From Bacillus sp. EB01 (lineage in GTDB: Bacteria > Bacillota > Bacilli > Bacillales > Cytobacillaceae), in NCBI RefSeq assembly GCF_000613125.1, contig NZ_HG964497.1, positions 2,651,189-2,715,188 on the forward strand: a stretch of DNA of 64,000 nucleotides, given 5' to 3'. Shown here in pieces: positions 44,044 through 53,606 of this stretch (the stretch's first letter is position 1; every line of letters begins with the position of its first letter). The notes under the pieces were generated by a model. It did not search any database. It was given only the letters and a program-made list of their open reading frames with translations, and was not told the origin of the DNA. Position numbers and translations under genes: made by a program.

Positions 44044-44739
44044 TCATTCCAATAATCCATATTTTCGCTTAAATCGCCCAAGGCTCTTCACCCAGCCATT
44101 CGCAAATAGAAGCAGGAAAAAGACGTTTGAAGCGGCATGCATAAAGTCAAAAAGCGAGCTGGCTGCAAAATAGGCAAGCAAGGAAGAAACCGAAATCTCC
44201 CCCCCAGTTTGAACAAATCCGAGATACCCCCACAGATTCATAATCCAGCCAAATAGAAAGCCCCAAACAAAACCGAAAACAAGCTTTCCCGTCAGCGAAC
44301 TCATAAAGCTCGTCCGGCGAAGCAGCCCAGCCGTTAAACCGACAAGTCCCCAGGCGGCCATTTGCCAAGGCGTCCATGGTCCCTGCCCAAGAATCATATT
44401 GGATGCGAGTGCTGCAACTGCACCAATCAGAAAGCCACTTTCAGCGCCAAATACGAGCCCAGACATCATAATAACAAAAGTTGTCGGCTGGACACCCGGA
44501 ATACTGGCAAATGGTATCCGGCCAACAGCAGCGATTGAAGCGAGTACAGCAATAAGGACAAGCTCCCTTGGTTCAACCTGTCTATTTTCAAAACGGAACA
44601 GGAGAAAAGCGAATGATAGTCCTGCGATGGCTGTGCTGGACCACATAAAGCTCTCCGGATGGATAGATGAATAGACAAGCAATATGATAATGAAAGAAAT
44701 AAGCAGAATAGAAATAAGTAATTGTTTGCCCTTCATCAC
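44044..44739 (-). CDS. ECF transporter S component, probably for cobalamin
   Basis: A 231-aa membrane protein with about six TM helices. ELVLIAVLASIAAVGRIPFASIPGVQPTTFVIMMSGLVFG (about 60-99) is the substrate-binding helix region of ECF S components related to the CbrT/cobalamin group. It is the last gene of an operon that starts with a cobalamin riboswitch and also encodes the energising EcfA and EcfT modules and two DUF4430 surface proteins. Substrate assignment rests on the riboswitch and context. Confidence 0.85.
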   Translation of the reverse strand: MMKGKQLLISILLISFIIILLVYSSIHPESFMWSSTAIAGLSFAFLLFRFENRQVEPRELVLIAVLASIAAVGRIPFASIPGVQPTTFVIMMSGLVFGAESGFLIGAVAALASNMILGQGPWTPWQMAAWGLVGLTAGLLRRTSFMSSLTGKLVFGFVWGFLFGWIMNLWGYLGFVQTGGEISVSSLLAYFAASSLFDFMHAASNVFFLLLFANGWVKSLGRFKRKYGLLE

Positions 44740-44767
44740 ACCATCCCTCTCTTTAATAACAAACAGT

Positions 44768-46366
44768 TTAATTTCGGAACAACCGCTGAATCATAGTGCT
44801 ATAAAAAAAGTTTCCGCTAAAGAATTCTTCTGGAGTAGCCTCGGATGTAATTTCACCCTGGAACAGCATACCGCATCGGGTTGCATGATTGGCAGCGAAC
44901 TCAATATCGTGAGTCGAAATTACAATTGCCTTCCCGTTCTCTTTCTGTTTTTGCAATACCTGTGCTAGGGCTGCCTTTGAAACCGGGTCAAGCCCTTTCG
45001 TAGGTTCATCCAGCAATAGCACTTCTGGTTTCCTTAGGAGCAAACAAACAAATGCAGCTTTTTGGAGTTCGCCGCCGCTAAGGTCATACGGATGCGATTG
45101 AAGCAAGTTGCTAAGTGAGAATTGCTCAATCAAAATGTCTGCCTCCTGGGCAGGTGTTCCCCATTGGTTGCAAACTGCCGAAATTTCACTGCCGACCGTA
45201 TCATGAAGAAAAAACAATTTAGGATTTTGTGGCAAATAGCCAATTCTGCGGGCTAAATCAATCTCCTTTAGCTTTTTAAAAGGAATACCCTCGAGTGTTA
45301 GCTTTCCTGTTTCAGGCTTCATGACATTACTCAACAACTTTAGCAGCGTTGATTTGCCAGAGCCATTACCGCCAAGAAGAGCATATATTTCACCTATCTT
45401 TAAGTCGAAATTCAGTTCATCAAGGACGGGGCTGTTGTTTTTTTCATACCTGAAACCAAGATTTTTCGCCTTGAGTACAGGCTTTTCTATAGTTTGCTCT
45501 GTCCCAATGCTGCTTTCCTTTTTTCCATCAAGCTTTCTCTCGGGAATTAGATGCAGGAGTGTTCTGCCTTCCTTGACCGAAAGCGGCAGTGTCTTTATGT
45601 CACTTCGCTTTACTGTTTCAGACTCTGTTAAGCTGAGGGCCTCAAGGAAAAAGGATGGGATGCCAGGAACGAACGCCCTTTCCCCTTCTTTCCAAAGCTG
45701 CTCCATCACTGACCTTGGGTCGCTGTCATAGACGATCCTTCCCTTGTCCATCATGGCCATCCTGTCTGCAAGAATGATGCAATCATCAAGACGGTGCTCG
45801 GCAAGGATGATGGTCATCCCGAATTCTTCATTTAGCCTCTTCAGCATGTCGAGCAGTTCACGGGTACTGACAGGATCAAGCTGGGAGGTTGGTTCGTCAA
45901 GGACTAAAATGTCCGGCTGCATTAACAAGACGGAGGCAAGATTCATTTGCTGCTTTTTCCCGCCCGATAGCTCGTGCATTTTTTTATGCAAAATCGGCTC
46001 CGCGCCAAAGAATGAAACGATTTCCGCAACACGGTTCCTCATTTCATTCGACGGAAGACCCTGGTTTTCAAGCCCGAATACCATTTCATGAAGAGGATCA
46101 TCGGCAACTACCTGGTTTTCGGGATCTTGAAAGACGAAGCCGATACTGCTCGAATCGGCCCCTTTTAGCAAAATAGAGCCTCGAAGCTCTCCATACGGGC
46201 GGATTTCTTCCTTCAATAAGCGAAGCAAGGTGCTTTTTCCAGAACCTGAAGGGCCAAAGAGGACAACAAATTCTCCCTTCTGAACTGACAGGTTTATCGA
46301 GTCAAGTGCAGGGACAAGGGCTTCAGGATAGGTAAAGCTTACGTTGTTCAATTCGATGTACGCCAT
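44768..46366 (-). CDS. ECF transporter ATPase, A1-A2 fusion
   Basis: A 532-aa protein with two complete ABC cassettes. Cassette 1: Walker A GPSGSGKST (about 37-45), signature LSGGKKQQ, Walker B ILVLDEPTSQLD. Cassette 2: Walker A GGNGSGKST (about 328-336), signature LSGGELQKA, Walker B VLLLDEPTKGLD. It replaces separate EcfA1 and EcfA2 subunits. Its start overlaps the ecfT end by 19 bp, so translation is coupled. Confidence 0.94.
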   Translation of the reverse strand: MAYIELNNVSFTYPEALVPALDSINLSVQKGEFVVLFGPSGSGKSTLLRLLKEEIRPYGELRGSILLKGADSSSIGFVFQDPENQVVADDPLHEMVFGLENQGLPSNEMRNRVAEIVSFFGAEPILHKKMHELSGGKKQQMNLASVLLMQPDILVLDEPTSQLDPVSTRELLDMLKRLNEEFGMTIILAEHRLDDCIILADRMAMMDKGRIVYDSDPRSVMEQLWKEGERAFVPGIPSFFLEALSLTESETVKRSDIKTLPLSVKEGRTLLHLIPERKLDGKKESSIGTEQTIEKPVLKAKNLGFRYEKNNSPVLDELNFDLKIGEIYALLGGNGSGKSTLLKLLSNVMKPETGKLTLEGIPFKKLKEIDLARRIGYLPQNPKLFFLHDTVGSEISAVCNQWGTPAQEADILIEQFSLSNLLQSHPYDLSGGELQKAAFVCLLLRKPEVLLLDEPTKGLDPVSKAALAQVLQKQKENGKAIVISTHDIEFAANHATRCGMLFQGEITSEATPEEFFSGNFFYSTMIQRLFRN

Positions 46367-47214
46367 CCAAATGCCCCCTTCAGTTCGATGATGATTGGAT
46401 ATCCGATAAACAGCAGGAAGGCTGTAAAGGTAATTCTGTCTTGAATGGAAAGGCCAAATGGTTCCATAACCGGGTAGACGGCCAGAAGTCCCCAGCCGTT
46501 CATCCTGCCATAAAATGCGATCCCCAGGAGCACAACAAAGAGCAGCAGCGTCACTCGGTCGAGAGATTTAAAACGGAAATGGTGGTAAGCAGAACGCCTG
46601 CCTGTCCCATAGGCTCGAGCCTTCATTGAGTCAGCCGTTTGAATCGCTTCCTCTAGTGCAAAAACAAGCAAGGTCTGGATGAAGCTCATCCCATTTTTTG
46701 CCCGTTCCCATATGGTTCCGGACTTTAATGAAATCCCCTTGCTTGCCTGGACGGAAGAGATTTCTTCAAGGCGCCGCCGCATCAGCGGGATGAACCGGAG
46801 TGTCAACATGAGTAATACCGCAAACTGCGGTGCCACCCGGGCGAACAAAAATAGCAGCTTGTTTGGTGTCATGATTTCGTTATACGAGACGAATATGGCG
46901 ATAATCCCCATAATCGACAGGGCCGACATCGCTCCGAGCGTGGCGGCTTCCAGGGTGATTCGATGAGTGCCAATTTCAAACAGGACGTGGCGGCCGCGTT
47001 CATTGAATAAAGGATTAATGAAAAGGATGAGCAGTCCTGACGTTAATAGAAATACAAGCCAGCGCCGCAGCCCTCTGAAGCAATCCTGGACATAATTCAA
47101 AGTCAAAACACCAACAAATCCGGCCAGGAGAAAGGCCGGATGCTGGAATAGTATGAGCAAGGCAAGTGCTCCGGCATAGTAAACAAATGCCGTTAATGGA
47201 TGGAGCCTATTCAT
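46348..47214 (-). CDS. ecfT: ECF transporter transmembrane component T
   Basis: A 288-aa protein with about five to six TM helices. The coupling helix motif SMKARAYGTGRR (about 196-207) and LTLRFIPLMRRRLEEISSVQASKG (about 136-159) are EcfT hallmarks that contact the ATPases. The ATG overlaps the lipoprotein stop by 4 bp (ATGA). Confidence 0.92.
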   Translation of the reverse strand: MNRLHPLTAFVYYAGALALLILFQHPAFLLAGFVGVLTLNYVQDCFRGLRRWLVFLLTSGLLILFINPLFNERGRHVLFEIGTHRITLEAATLGAMSALSIMGIIAIFVSYNEIMTPNKLLFLFARVAPQFAVLLMLTLRFIPLMRRRLEEISSVQASKGISLKSGTIWERAKNGMSFIQTLLVFALEEAIQTADSMKARAYGTGRRSAYHHFRFKSLDRVTLLLFVVLLGIAFYGRMNGWGLLAVYPVMEPFGLSIQDRITFTAFLLFIGYPIIIELKGAFGWRTSN

Positions 47215-48041
47215 TCTTTTTTCAGGAAGTCTTCAGTATAAATCCACTCAATCCTGTCACCTTTAGAAACCTTAGTTGAGCCGGCTCCTTTTTCAAGGGT
47301 TACTCCGTTCTTTTTGCAAATCCATCCGCTTCTTTGGCCGTAATCAAACTCGTAAACATTGTCGATTCCAGCGACGTATGCGGTTGCCCCGCTGCCAGAA
47401 TAATCAACAAAGATATCTTCTTCTTTAGCTGTACGGAGCAGAATATCAATAATCCTGTCACCCTCTTTAATCTCAACCTTTTTGGCACCCATAATCATGC
47501 CGACATCATCAGGCCCTTTGATTGAGATTGTTGCGGTTTCAACAGGAACCGTCTCGGGTTTTGTCTTGGTTGGAGCGGTTTTCTTTGGTGCAGGTTTGGA
47601 GGCTGGTTGAGTGCTCTCCTTAGAGCTTGCAGTACCGGTTCCTTTCGAAGCGGATGCTGTCTCTGTTGTGGCTTTCGGTTTTGGTTGAGATTCGGTGCTG
47701 GCCTTATTTCCGGAATCAGAGGAGGAATCATTCGTTCCACTAAAAGGCTTGGCCGATTTTTCTGATGACGTTGCTGTTTCCTTGGAAATTGATTTTTCTT
47801 CGTCTTTGCCATTTGAAACAGAAGTGTTGGGATCCTCAATCGCTTCTGCAGATTCATCAAGAGACTTTTCCTCTTGCATAATAGCCTGCTTACTGGCGGC
47901 ATCTTCCGTAAGGGCAATATCTGCTTTTTCATTGTCAGAGTGTTGCTGTGATGATTCAGCGGCCGTTCCACAACCGGCTAGTGCAAGGGCTGCAAGCAAT
48001 GAAAAAATAAGCAGCCATCTCTTTTTTATACAGTTTCCCAT
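47211..48041 (-). CDS. DUF4430 lipoprotein, probable cobalamin-binding
   Basis: A 276-aa protein with lipobox LAGC (about 21-24), a long low-complexity Ser/Thr/Lys/Pro linker (about 30-170) able to span the wall, and a C-terminal DUF4430 domain (about 172-274: DRIIDILLRTAKEEDIFVDYSGSG, YVAGIDNVYEFDYGQRSGWICKKNG). DUF4430 shares the beta-domain fold of transcobalamin and intrinsic factor. AAGGAGG precedes the ATG at 48041. Context suggests it receives B12 and passes it to the S component. Confidence 0.82.
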   Translation of the reverse strand: MGNCIKKRWLLIFSLLAALALAGCGTAAESSQQHSDNEKADIALTEDAASKQAIMQEEKSLDESAEAIEDPNTSVSNGKDEEKSISKETATSSEKSAKPFSGTNDSSSDSGNKASTESQPKPKATTETASASKGTGTASSKESTQPASKPAPKKTAPTKTKPETVPVETATISIKGPDDVGMIMGAKKVEIKEGDRIIDILLRTAKEEDIFVDYSGSGATAYVAGIDNVYEFDYGQRSGWICKKNGVTLEKGAGSTKVSKGDRIEWIYTEDFLKKE

Positions 48042-48059
48042 TGCTAGAACCTCCTTATC

Positions 48060-49946
48060 TTAAGCTTGTTTACGCCTTCTGATTGAATACAGGGTGTTTC
48101 CAGCAATAAGCAGAATTGCACCGAGTGCTAACAGAGAATAACTGTCGGTTGCAGTGTCCGGCAGTCTATGCCCCTGACTTTCAGCAACTGTACCGTTTTC
48201 CGGTGATTCTGTCCTCGGAGCTTCAGAATTTGGCGCTGCTGGTGCTGCTGGTTGAGCTGGTTGAGCTGGTGTTCCTGGCGTTGCTGGCACTTCAGATTCC
48301 TGTTCTTCGTCTTCAGGCAGGTTCGGCTCTACTGGCGTCTCGGATAATTGCAGAGTATATAATGATCCTTTTCCATCCTTGTAAAGCTGGTATGCAACCA
48401 AGCCTTGAAGTCCCTGTGTTGTAGATACCACATCAGACTTATCGCCTGATTTCCAGGCAAAACCGCCGTCATTTGTTTGGAAGGCTGATAGATAAGCTAA
48501 AAGAGTTTTACCATCAACAGTTATGGTATCGCTATTTGCGTCGATTCCCAGCGCTGACAGAGCGATTACAGCCTGTGCTGCAGCCGGGCTGTTATCCACC
48601 TTGGATGCCGCGAACAGACCTTTGAGATACTGTAATCCATTGTCAATGGCTGTCTTGACCTGATCGTCATTTTTATATGGAGCAAGTGCTGTTAATACCA
48701 TTGATGTTGTATCGGGATCGCTGCCAGCTTCCTTATCAAAGCCCCAACCGCCATCATTTCCTTGGTTTGCAAGCAGATAGGTTACTAGTTTCTCCTGATT
48801 CCATTTCGCATTATCTGGAATATCAAAGTTTGCACTATCCAGTGCAATCAACGCATAGGCTGCCCCGTTTAGTCCCTGTTTGGAAAAATCACCATTGTAG
48901 ATTCCTTCTACTAGGTTGTAGCCGGCAAAGTCTGCTGGATTCCCTCCGGCTGCCAGAATGCCAAGTGTATAACGTTCATATTCAGTAATCGTACGGAACT
49001 TTCCTTCTCTCTCAATCACACGCTTAGCTACACCATCGAGGTATCCGGAAGGAATCGGCTTGCCTGCCTGCTTCAAAGCAATTGCTTCCCACTCACCGAT
49101 TTGATTGTTTGATTGAATATAGGAAAAAGTATTATTCACAGCTTTTGAAAGGTTTGCTGCCGGATATGGTTCTGCCCCAGGTGCTGGATTTTCCTCTCCG
49201 GGAGCTGGATTTTCCTCACCAGGCTCGGTGTCACCTGGCTCTTCGACGGGAGGTGTGAAGGTTTCATATTTAAACTGAATTGTTTTTCCATCCTGTAATG
49301 GATAGTCCTCCGCACCGATCATCTGCATTTCATCATTTACATAAAAGCTCCAAAAGCTAGTATCATCAGATTTTAGACCGAAAATAGAAGAAATCATTTT
49401 TCCAAAACTGTACTGGTCATACGTGACATTCTCGGCTCCTGCCATGGCTATGAGCAGTTGGAAGGCATTTGGCTCATTTATGTATGAAATTCCCTCGTAC
49501 AATTTAGTTGTCGATTTGTCGTTACCGATAATTTCAAGGTTGACCTTTTCAGCTGCAGCACCATTGTCATAAAGGAATGTCAGTGTGTCCCCTGACTGAG
49601 GTTTGAAAGTATCAGCACCTGTCCAGGATGAAATTCCATTTGTATAAAATCCCCAGTAATAATTATCTTTTGCTTCTAGTCCTTTTATGGAATTGATCAT
49701 TTTGCCAAAAGAATACTCTATGACTCCAACCTGGTCCGCGCCAACTGTTTTTATCAGGGCGTCGTAGGCCGTTTCACCTTCCTCCAGTACCGCCTCTCCA
49801 GAAGCTAAAACCGCATCCTGTTCACCAATGACCTTAACGGTAACTGTTGAAGCTGCTGCGTTAGCATGTTGAGGAAATACACCGGCAAATAGCGAAAACA
49901 CAAGCATTAAAACAACAAATAATTTTGGATACCGATTTACTGCCAT
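48060..49946 (-). CDS. Cell-wall protein with two DUF4430 and alpha/alpha-barrel repeats
   Basis: A 628-aa surface protein. Signal peptide to about residue 30 (PQHANAAAS), DUF4430 copies at about 35-125 and 130-230 (each with YSFGKMI..I.GL and WGFY/WSFY), a Pro/Glu linker, then a squalene-cyclase/prenyltransferase-like repeat region (about 265-540: GNDGGWGFDKEAGSDPDTTS, TNDGGFAWKSGDKSDV). After a Pro/Ala-rich stretch come LPDTA, a TM helix and RRRKQA, a sorting signal with A after T. ATG 49946 follows GGGGAG; an ATG 15 bp upstream overlaps that site. It is the first gene behind a cobalamin riboswitch. Confidence 0.87.
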   Translation of the reverse strand: MAVNRYPKLFVVLMLVFSLFAGVFPQHANAAASTVTVKVIGEQDAVLASGEAVLEEGETAYDALIKTVGADQVGVIEYSFGKMINSIKGLEAKDNYYWGFYTNGISSWTGADTFKPQSGDTLTFLYDNGAAAEKVNLEIIGNDKSTTKLYEGISYINEPNAFQLLIAMAGAENVTYDQYSFGKMISSIFGLKSDDTSFWSFYVNDEMQMIGAEDYPLQDGKTIQFKYETFTPPVEEPGDTEPGEENPAPGEENPAPGAEPYPAANLSKAVNNTFSYIQSNNQIGEWEAIALKQAGKPIPSGYLDGVAKRVIEREGKFRTITEYERYTLGILAAGGNPADFAGYNLVEGIYNGDFSKQGLNGAAYALIALDSANFDIPDNAKWNQEKLVTYLLANQGNDGGWGFDKEAGSDPDTTSMVLTALAPYKNDDQVKTAIDNGLQYLKGLFAASKVDNSPAAAQAVIALSALGIDANSDTITVDGKTLLAYLSAFQTNDGGFAWKSGDKSDVVSTTQGLQGLVAYQLYKDGKGSLYTLQLSETPVEPNLPEDEEQESEVPATPGTPAQPAQPAAPAAPNSEAPRTESPENGTVAESQGHRLPDTATDSYSLLALGAILLIAGNTLYSIRRRKQA

Positions 49947-49979
49947 CTTTCTTCTCCCCATTCCTAAATTTTAACCATA

Positions 49980-50010
49980 AAAAAAATCCCCCTGTTTAAG
50001 GAGGTGGTCT
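49980..50010 (-). terminator. Riboswitch-controlled terminator
   Basis: CACCTCC / GGGGG hairpin followed by eight T residues on the minus strand. GGGAGGGTG upstream can pair with CACCTCC as an antiterminator. Confidence 0.6.
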
Positions 50011-50069
50011 AACGTTAAGCAGGTATTGGAAAAAGCCTGTCTTAACACCCTCCCATCCGCGTAGGCTTC

Positions 50070-50240
50070 GGTGCATTATACAGGCAGGTCTCCTGGCTCA
50101 TGGTCATCGCTTCCTATGCCTTCCCGCCAATTGCTGGCAGTGGCAAAGTGTAGGTTGCTCGCATTTACAGTGGCGGGACCGCGTCGGAATTTAACCAACT
50201 TCCCTTTTAAGCTGATATTTCAACAATTTCAGCACCTGTT
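50070..50240 (-). ncRNA. Cobalamin riboswitch
   Basis: The minus strand contains the B12-box AGCCAGGAGACCTGCC (50098-50083), the GCCACTG core motif preceded by GACGCGGTCCC, and the GGGAAGTTGGT..AATTCCGACG helix, in the canonical order. P1 pairs AGGTGC with GCACC. It lies about 120 bp upstream of the first gene of the DUF4430-ECF operon and should switch it off when cobalamin is abundant. Confidence 0.95.
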
Positions 50241-50338
50241 ATAAAAGATATTTTTATTGTCTTCTTAAGTATAACGATATTCACAATATTTTGTATAGCG
50301 AAAATTCGACAATTAGAGAAATTATTGATTTTTTAAAG

Positions 50339-51451
50339 CTAACTAAGTTTTTTTTTGCCTAAAAAAGAGAATAATCCTTTTATCAAATAGGGTAATGCAA
50401 AGAAGATAAAGAAAAGCCGGAATAACTGGTAGCCTGCAATGATTGATAAATCGGCGCCAGTTTCATGGCCGATGATGCTCATTTGATCCATTCCGCCTGG
50501 AGCCATACTAAGGTAGCTAGTGATGAAGTCCATACGATAGGCTGCCTTTAACAGAAATGCCAATGCTGTTGCCCCCGCAAGCAGCAATACTCCCGAGACC
50601 AAAGCCCATGCTAACCGTACCCCTTGAGCCGCAAAGCTTTCTTTTTTAAACATGAGCCCAAGATGGGCACCAATTAAAAATTGAGACAAATCAAGCACAA
50701 AACCAGGTAAAGCTGGGCCTTCAATTCCCGTTGCTGTAAGTGCAGCGGTAATCAAAAGAGGACCAGTCAAGAATGCAGTAGGCAGTTTTACTTTTTTACC
50801 AAGAAAAGCAAATAAAACAGCAAGTGGCCCGAATACGAAAATCCACGGAAACATGTCTGCCGCCAAACTTTCGGATATGTTTGGCCCTCCATTGAAACTT
50901 GGAGCTGATTTTACGGCAATGAACGGAACAATGAAAATAATTAACAGAAGCCGGGTCACCTGGAAAATCGTAACGACCGAGCTGTCGGTTTCTTTGATTT
51001 CCTCCGACAGTGTAATCATCTGGGAGAGCCCACCCGGGATGCTGCCTAGCAGTACCGTCTGATAATCAACGCCGGAGAGTTTCGATACAATGACAGCCAT
51101 CAAAGAACAATAGCCAATCAACAGGATTGTCATCAACATGATGGAGAGGAAATGGCTTGAAATTTGTCCAACTGCTTCACCCGTAAACGAAAGACCTAGG
51201 GTGTAGCCAAGGATAATCAGCGCTGTGTCCCTAAGCTTAGATGGCCAGTAAAGGTGGAGTCCAAGCATGGAGCCTGTAAGCGTGGCAGCCATAGGGCCGA
51301 GCAGCCACGGTACAGGCAGGCCGCCGCTACTAAAAACAATCCCGCCAAGCAAAGCGAGCATCAATGTAAATAAGATGGTTTTTAAAATTCTGAAGTGTCG
51401 TTTCATGCCTTTCCAATTCTCCAAGCTGAATTTGCTATTAATAAAATTCAT
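50339..51451 (-). CDS. AbrB-family membrane transporter
   Basis: A 370-aa polytopic protein with about ten TM helices and two homologous halves, each with a PWLLGP / PTAFLTGPLL-like motif and PGGLSQM / PGGMDQM loops. This is the AbrB membrane-protein (not transition-state regulator) family, some members of which are linked to ammonia-monooxygenase-type annotations; the substrate is unknown. The ATG overlaps the MFS stop (TAATG), so expression is coupled. Confidence 0.85.
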   Translation of the reverse strand: MNFINSKFSLENWKGMKRHFRILKTILFTLMLALLGGIVFSSGGLPVPWLLGPMAATLTGSMLGLHLYWPSKLRDTALIILGYTLGLSFTGEAVGQISSHFLSIMLMTILLIGYCSLMAVIVSKLSGVDYQTVLLGSIPGGLSQMITLSEEIKETDSSVVTIFQVTRLLLIIFIVPFIAVKSAPSFNGGPNISESLAADMFPWIFVFGPLAVLFAFLGKKVKLPTAFLTGPLLITAALTATGIEGPALPGFVLDLSQFLIGAHLGLMFKKESFAAQGVRLAWALVSGVLLLAGATALAFLLKAAYRMDFITSYLSMAPGGMDQMSIIGHETGADLSIIAGYQLFRLFFIFFALPYLIKGLFSFLGKKKLS

Positions 51452-52650
51452 TAAACTGCAGGATCCTTCCCAGCCTCTTTAGACAATAAGAAAAAGTAAA
51501 AAAGCATGCAACAAAGGACTGAGCCTGCAGAAGTCCAATAAATGCTTGAGTAGCCAAAGCTATGGCCGATTTGTCCGAATAGAAGCGAACCAACGCCAAT
51601 TCCAAGGTCAAAGAACGAGAAGAACGTCGCATTCGCCATTCCCCGGCGGTTTTTCGGAGCTTTTTCAATTGCCCATGCTTGTAAGCCTGGCTGAATGGTG
51701 CCGAATCCCAGGCCATAGAGGATGGCAGCCGCAAAAAGGGAAATTTGGTTCGGAAGCCAGGCGAGCAGAACCATGGCTAAAAGGATTAAGAAGGTTCCGG
51801 GAATAATTACAGCCCTATGCCCCTTCTTATCATAAATTTGACCAGCGAACGCGCGAGTCAGCATTAGTGCGAGCGCATAAATCAAAAAATACAATTCAAT
51901 CCCGCCGATATTCTTCTGTGCTGTATACAACGGTAAGAAAGCTGCGATGCCTCCAAACGTCACGGTAATGAAAAACATCAGGATTGCTGGCTGTATAGCG
52001 CTTTTTTCATAAAAGTCCCACTTAAGGGCGGTCGTTCTGGCATTTTTCTCGACACGTTTGTAACGGATTGTTGAAGCGAGCAGCAACGCGGCCAGTCCTA
52101 AACCCGAACAAATTAGGAATAGGGTTTTAAACGGAATAAACCCAGCAAGGATAAGCCCAAGGGATGGACCTGCTGCCAACGCTAGATTCCCCGATAACCC
52201 GTAATAGCCCATTCCTTCACCTCTGCGGGCAGGCGGTATCAGGTCGGTCGCAATCGTCCCGGATGCTGTTGTTGAAAAGCCCCATCCCGCTCCCTGAATG
52301 AAACGTAACAGAAACAGGAATACAAATCCTGTCGCAAAGCCAAATGAACCAACAGAAAAAACAAAGATTAAAAGCCCGGTTAAAAAGACGAACCGCCTTC
52401 CCTTTGTTTCAAGAAATTGGCCTGCGAAAGGGCGAATAATAAGTGCGGAAAAGGTGAACGCACCAACAACAAAGCCAATCATCTGGTCGTTCCCGCCGAG
52501 ATGCTCGACAAATAGCGGAATCGTTGGAAGCGTCATTTGAAAGCCGAGAAAAACAAAGAAGTTTGCAATACAAATTAAAATAAAATCCCTTGTCCAAATT
52601 TTAGCTGAACTCGTATGATCGGTTTGTTGGTTTTCCTGCCCCATTTGCAT
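51451..52650 (-). CDS. Major facilitator superfamily transporter
   Basis: A 399-aa 12-TM MFS protein. Motif A-like GQFLETKGRRFVFLTG (about 76-91), a GWGFSTTASGTIATDLIPPARRGEGMGYYG stretch between TM4 and TM5 (about 119-148) and a second-half GQIYDKKGHR are typical of drug- or metabolite-efflux members. It is co-translated with the AbrB-type gene. Substrate unknown. Confidence 0.9.
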   Translation of the reverse strand: MQMGQENQQTDHTSSAKIWTRDFILICIANFFVFLGFQMTLPTIPLFVEHLGGNDQMIGFVVGAFTFSALIIRPFAGQFLETKGRRFVFLTGLLIFVFSVGSFGFATGFVFLFLLRFIQGAGWGFSTTASGTIATDLIPPARRGEGMGYYGLSGNLALAAGPSLGLILAGFIPFKTLFLICSGLGLAALLLASTIRYKRVEKNARTTALKWDFYEKSAIQPAILMFFITVTFGGIAAFLPLYTAQKNIGGIELYFLIYALALMLTRAFAGQIYDKKGHRAVIIPGTFLILLAMVLLAWLPNQISLFAAAILYGLGFGTIQPGLQAWAIEKAPKNRRGMANATFFSFFDLGIGVGSLLFGQIGHSFGYSSIYWTSAGSVLCCMLFYFFLLSKEAGKDPAV

Positions 52651-52789
52651 GCCAGGTGTCCTCCCATTATGTATAATTGTATGATGAAAGGTTTTTGATA
52701 TTTTATATGGTTCTTATTTTACCTCAATAGTTATAAAAGAAAGAATATAATCCTTCAGATATCGAAATATTTTTACAAGGGGGAGTACT

Positions 52790-53020
52790 ATGTACTTAAC
52801 GATAAAAGAAACTGCCGAGTATTTGTCTATGACAGAAGCACAGGTAAAATCGCTTGTCAGTCTAAAGAAAATCCGCGCAGTCTTTGATGGTGAGCAATAT
52901 CTTATTAATCGCGACCAATTTAAAAATCATTGGGACCATCTTGAACAAGTGAAACAGCTAATAGAGGAATGGCGGAGTGAGCCAATTCCAGAAGATCCAG
53001 ACATCAAAGATGAAGATTAA
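52790..53020 (+). CDS. Small excisionase-type helix-turn-helix protein
   Basis: A 76-aa protein with an N-terminal MerR/Xis-like winged HTH (YLTIKETAEYLSMTEAQVKSLVSLKKI, residues 2-28, then YLINRDQFKNHW) and an acidic tail. AAGGGGGAG precedes the ATG. No integrase or phage gene is near, so it is probably a stand-alone regulator or domesticated excisionase, perhaps of the divergent MFS operon. Confidence 0.75.
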   Translation: MYLTIKETAEYLSMTEAQVKSLVSLKKIRAVFDGEQYLINRDQFKNHWDHLEQVKQLIEEWRSEPIPEDPDIKDED

Positions 53021-53022
53021 AA

Positions 53023-53400
53023 GAAAAGCGCAAGCGCCTGGTCAGCGCCGTACGGACTGGAGGGCCTCGAAGGAGATAAAGGAAACACGATGAGCGCAAG
53101 CAAATCGATGTTGACTTATCGTAACGAGGGGACCGAAGTACACTAGGCGCTAGGCGCTCCTCATTACGCTATCGCGTCATTTCGTGCGATACAATTTCGG
53201 GGAAGCTTTCCTTGTGGAGCTAGACAGAACAAAAGCGGAAGCGCCTTGATCAGCGCGGTATGGAATCCTCGAAAATCCTCATTACACTATCGCGTAATTT
53301 CGTGCGATGTATTTCGGGGGTGCTTTCCTTGTGCTATCACTTTTTCTTCGTGCGATGTTGATGCTGCCGAAGCCTTCCTTGTGGGGGGCCTCGAAGGAGA
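53023..53400 (+). repeat. AGCGCAAGCGC-family dispersed repeat, full plus decayed tandem copy
   Basis: A full copy (53023-53231) nearly identical over long stretches to the first copy at 34787, followed by a shortened, rearranged copy (about 53232-53400) that keeps GTAATTTCGTGCGATG and CTTTCCTTGTG blocks. It starts 3 bp after the stop codon of the HTH gene. Confidence 0.82.
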
Positions 53401-53606
53401 TCAATGAACCTACCATCAGTGCTTTTTGCTGATGGTATTTGTGTTAGGGGAAAGGTAGCGAATAATGCCAGTAACGCATCGAAGTACTGGTTTGAAAACG
53501 AAGTTTGTGTCAGACTGACTAATGATTTTGAGATAAAGGAGCCATGTGAACCTTTACATTTACTTTTGTTGTAAAGGATTCCTTCAAATTAGGTACTTGC
53601 CTTAGT

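Noticed and set aside
47495-47971. A 158-codon minus-strand frame inside the DUF4430 lipoprotein gene
   Set aside because: It is an out-of-frame reading of the Ser/Thr/Lys-rich linker; the in-frame gene has the lipobox and domain.
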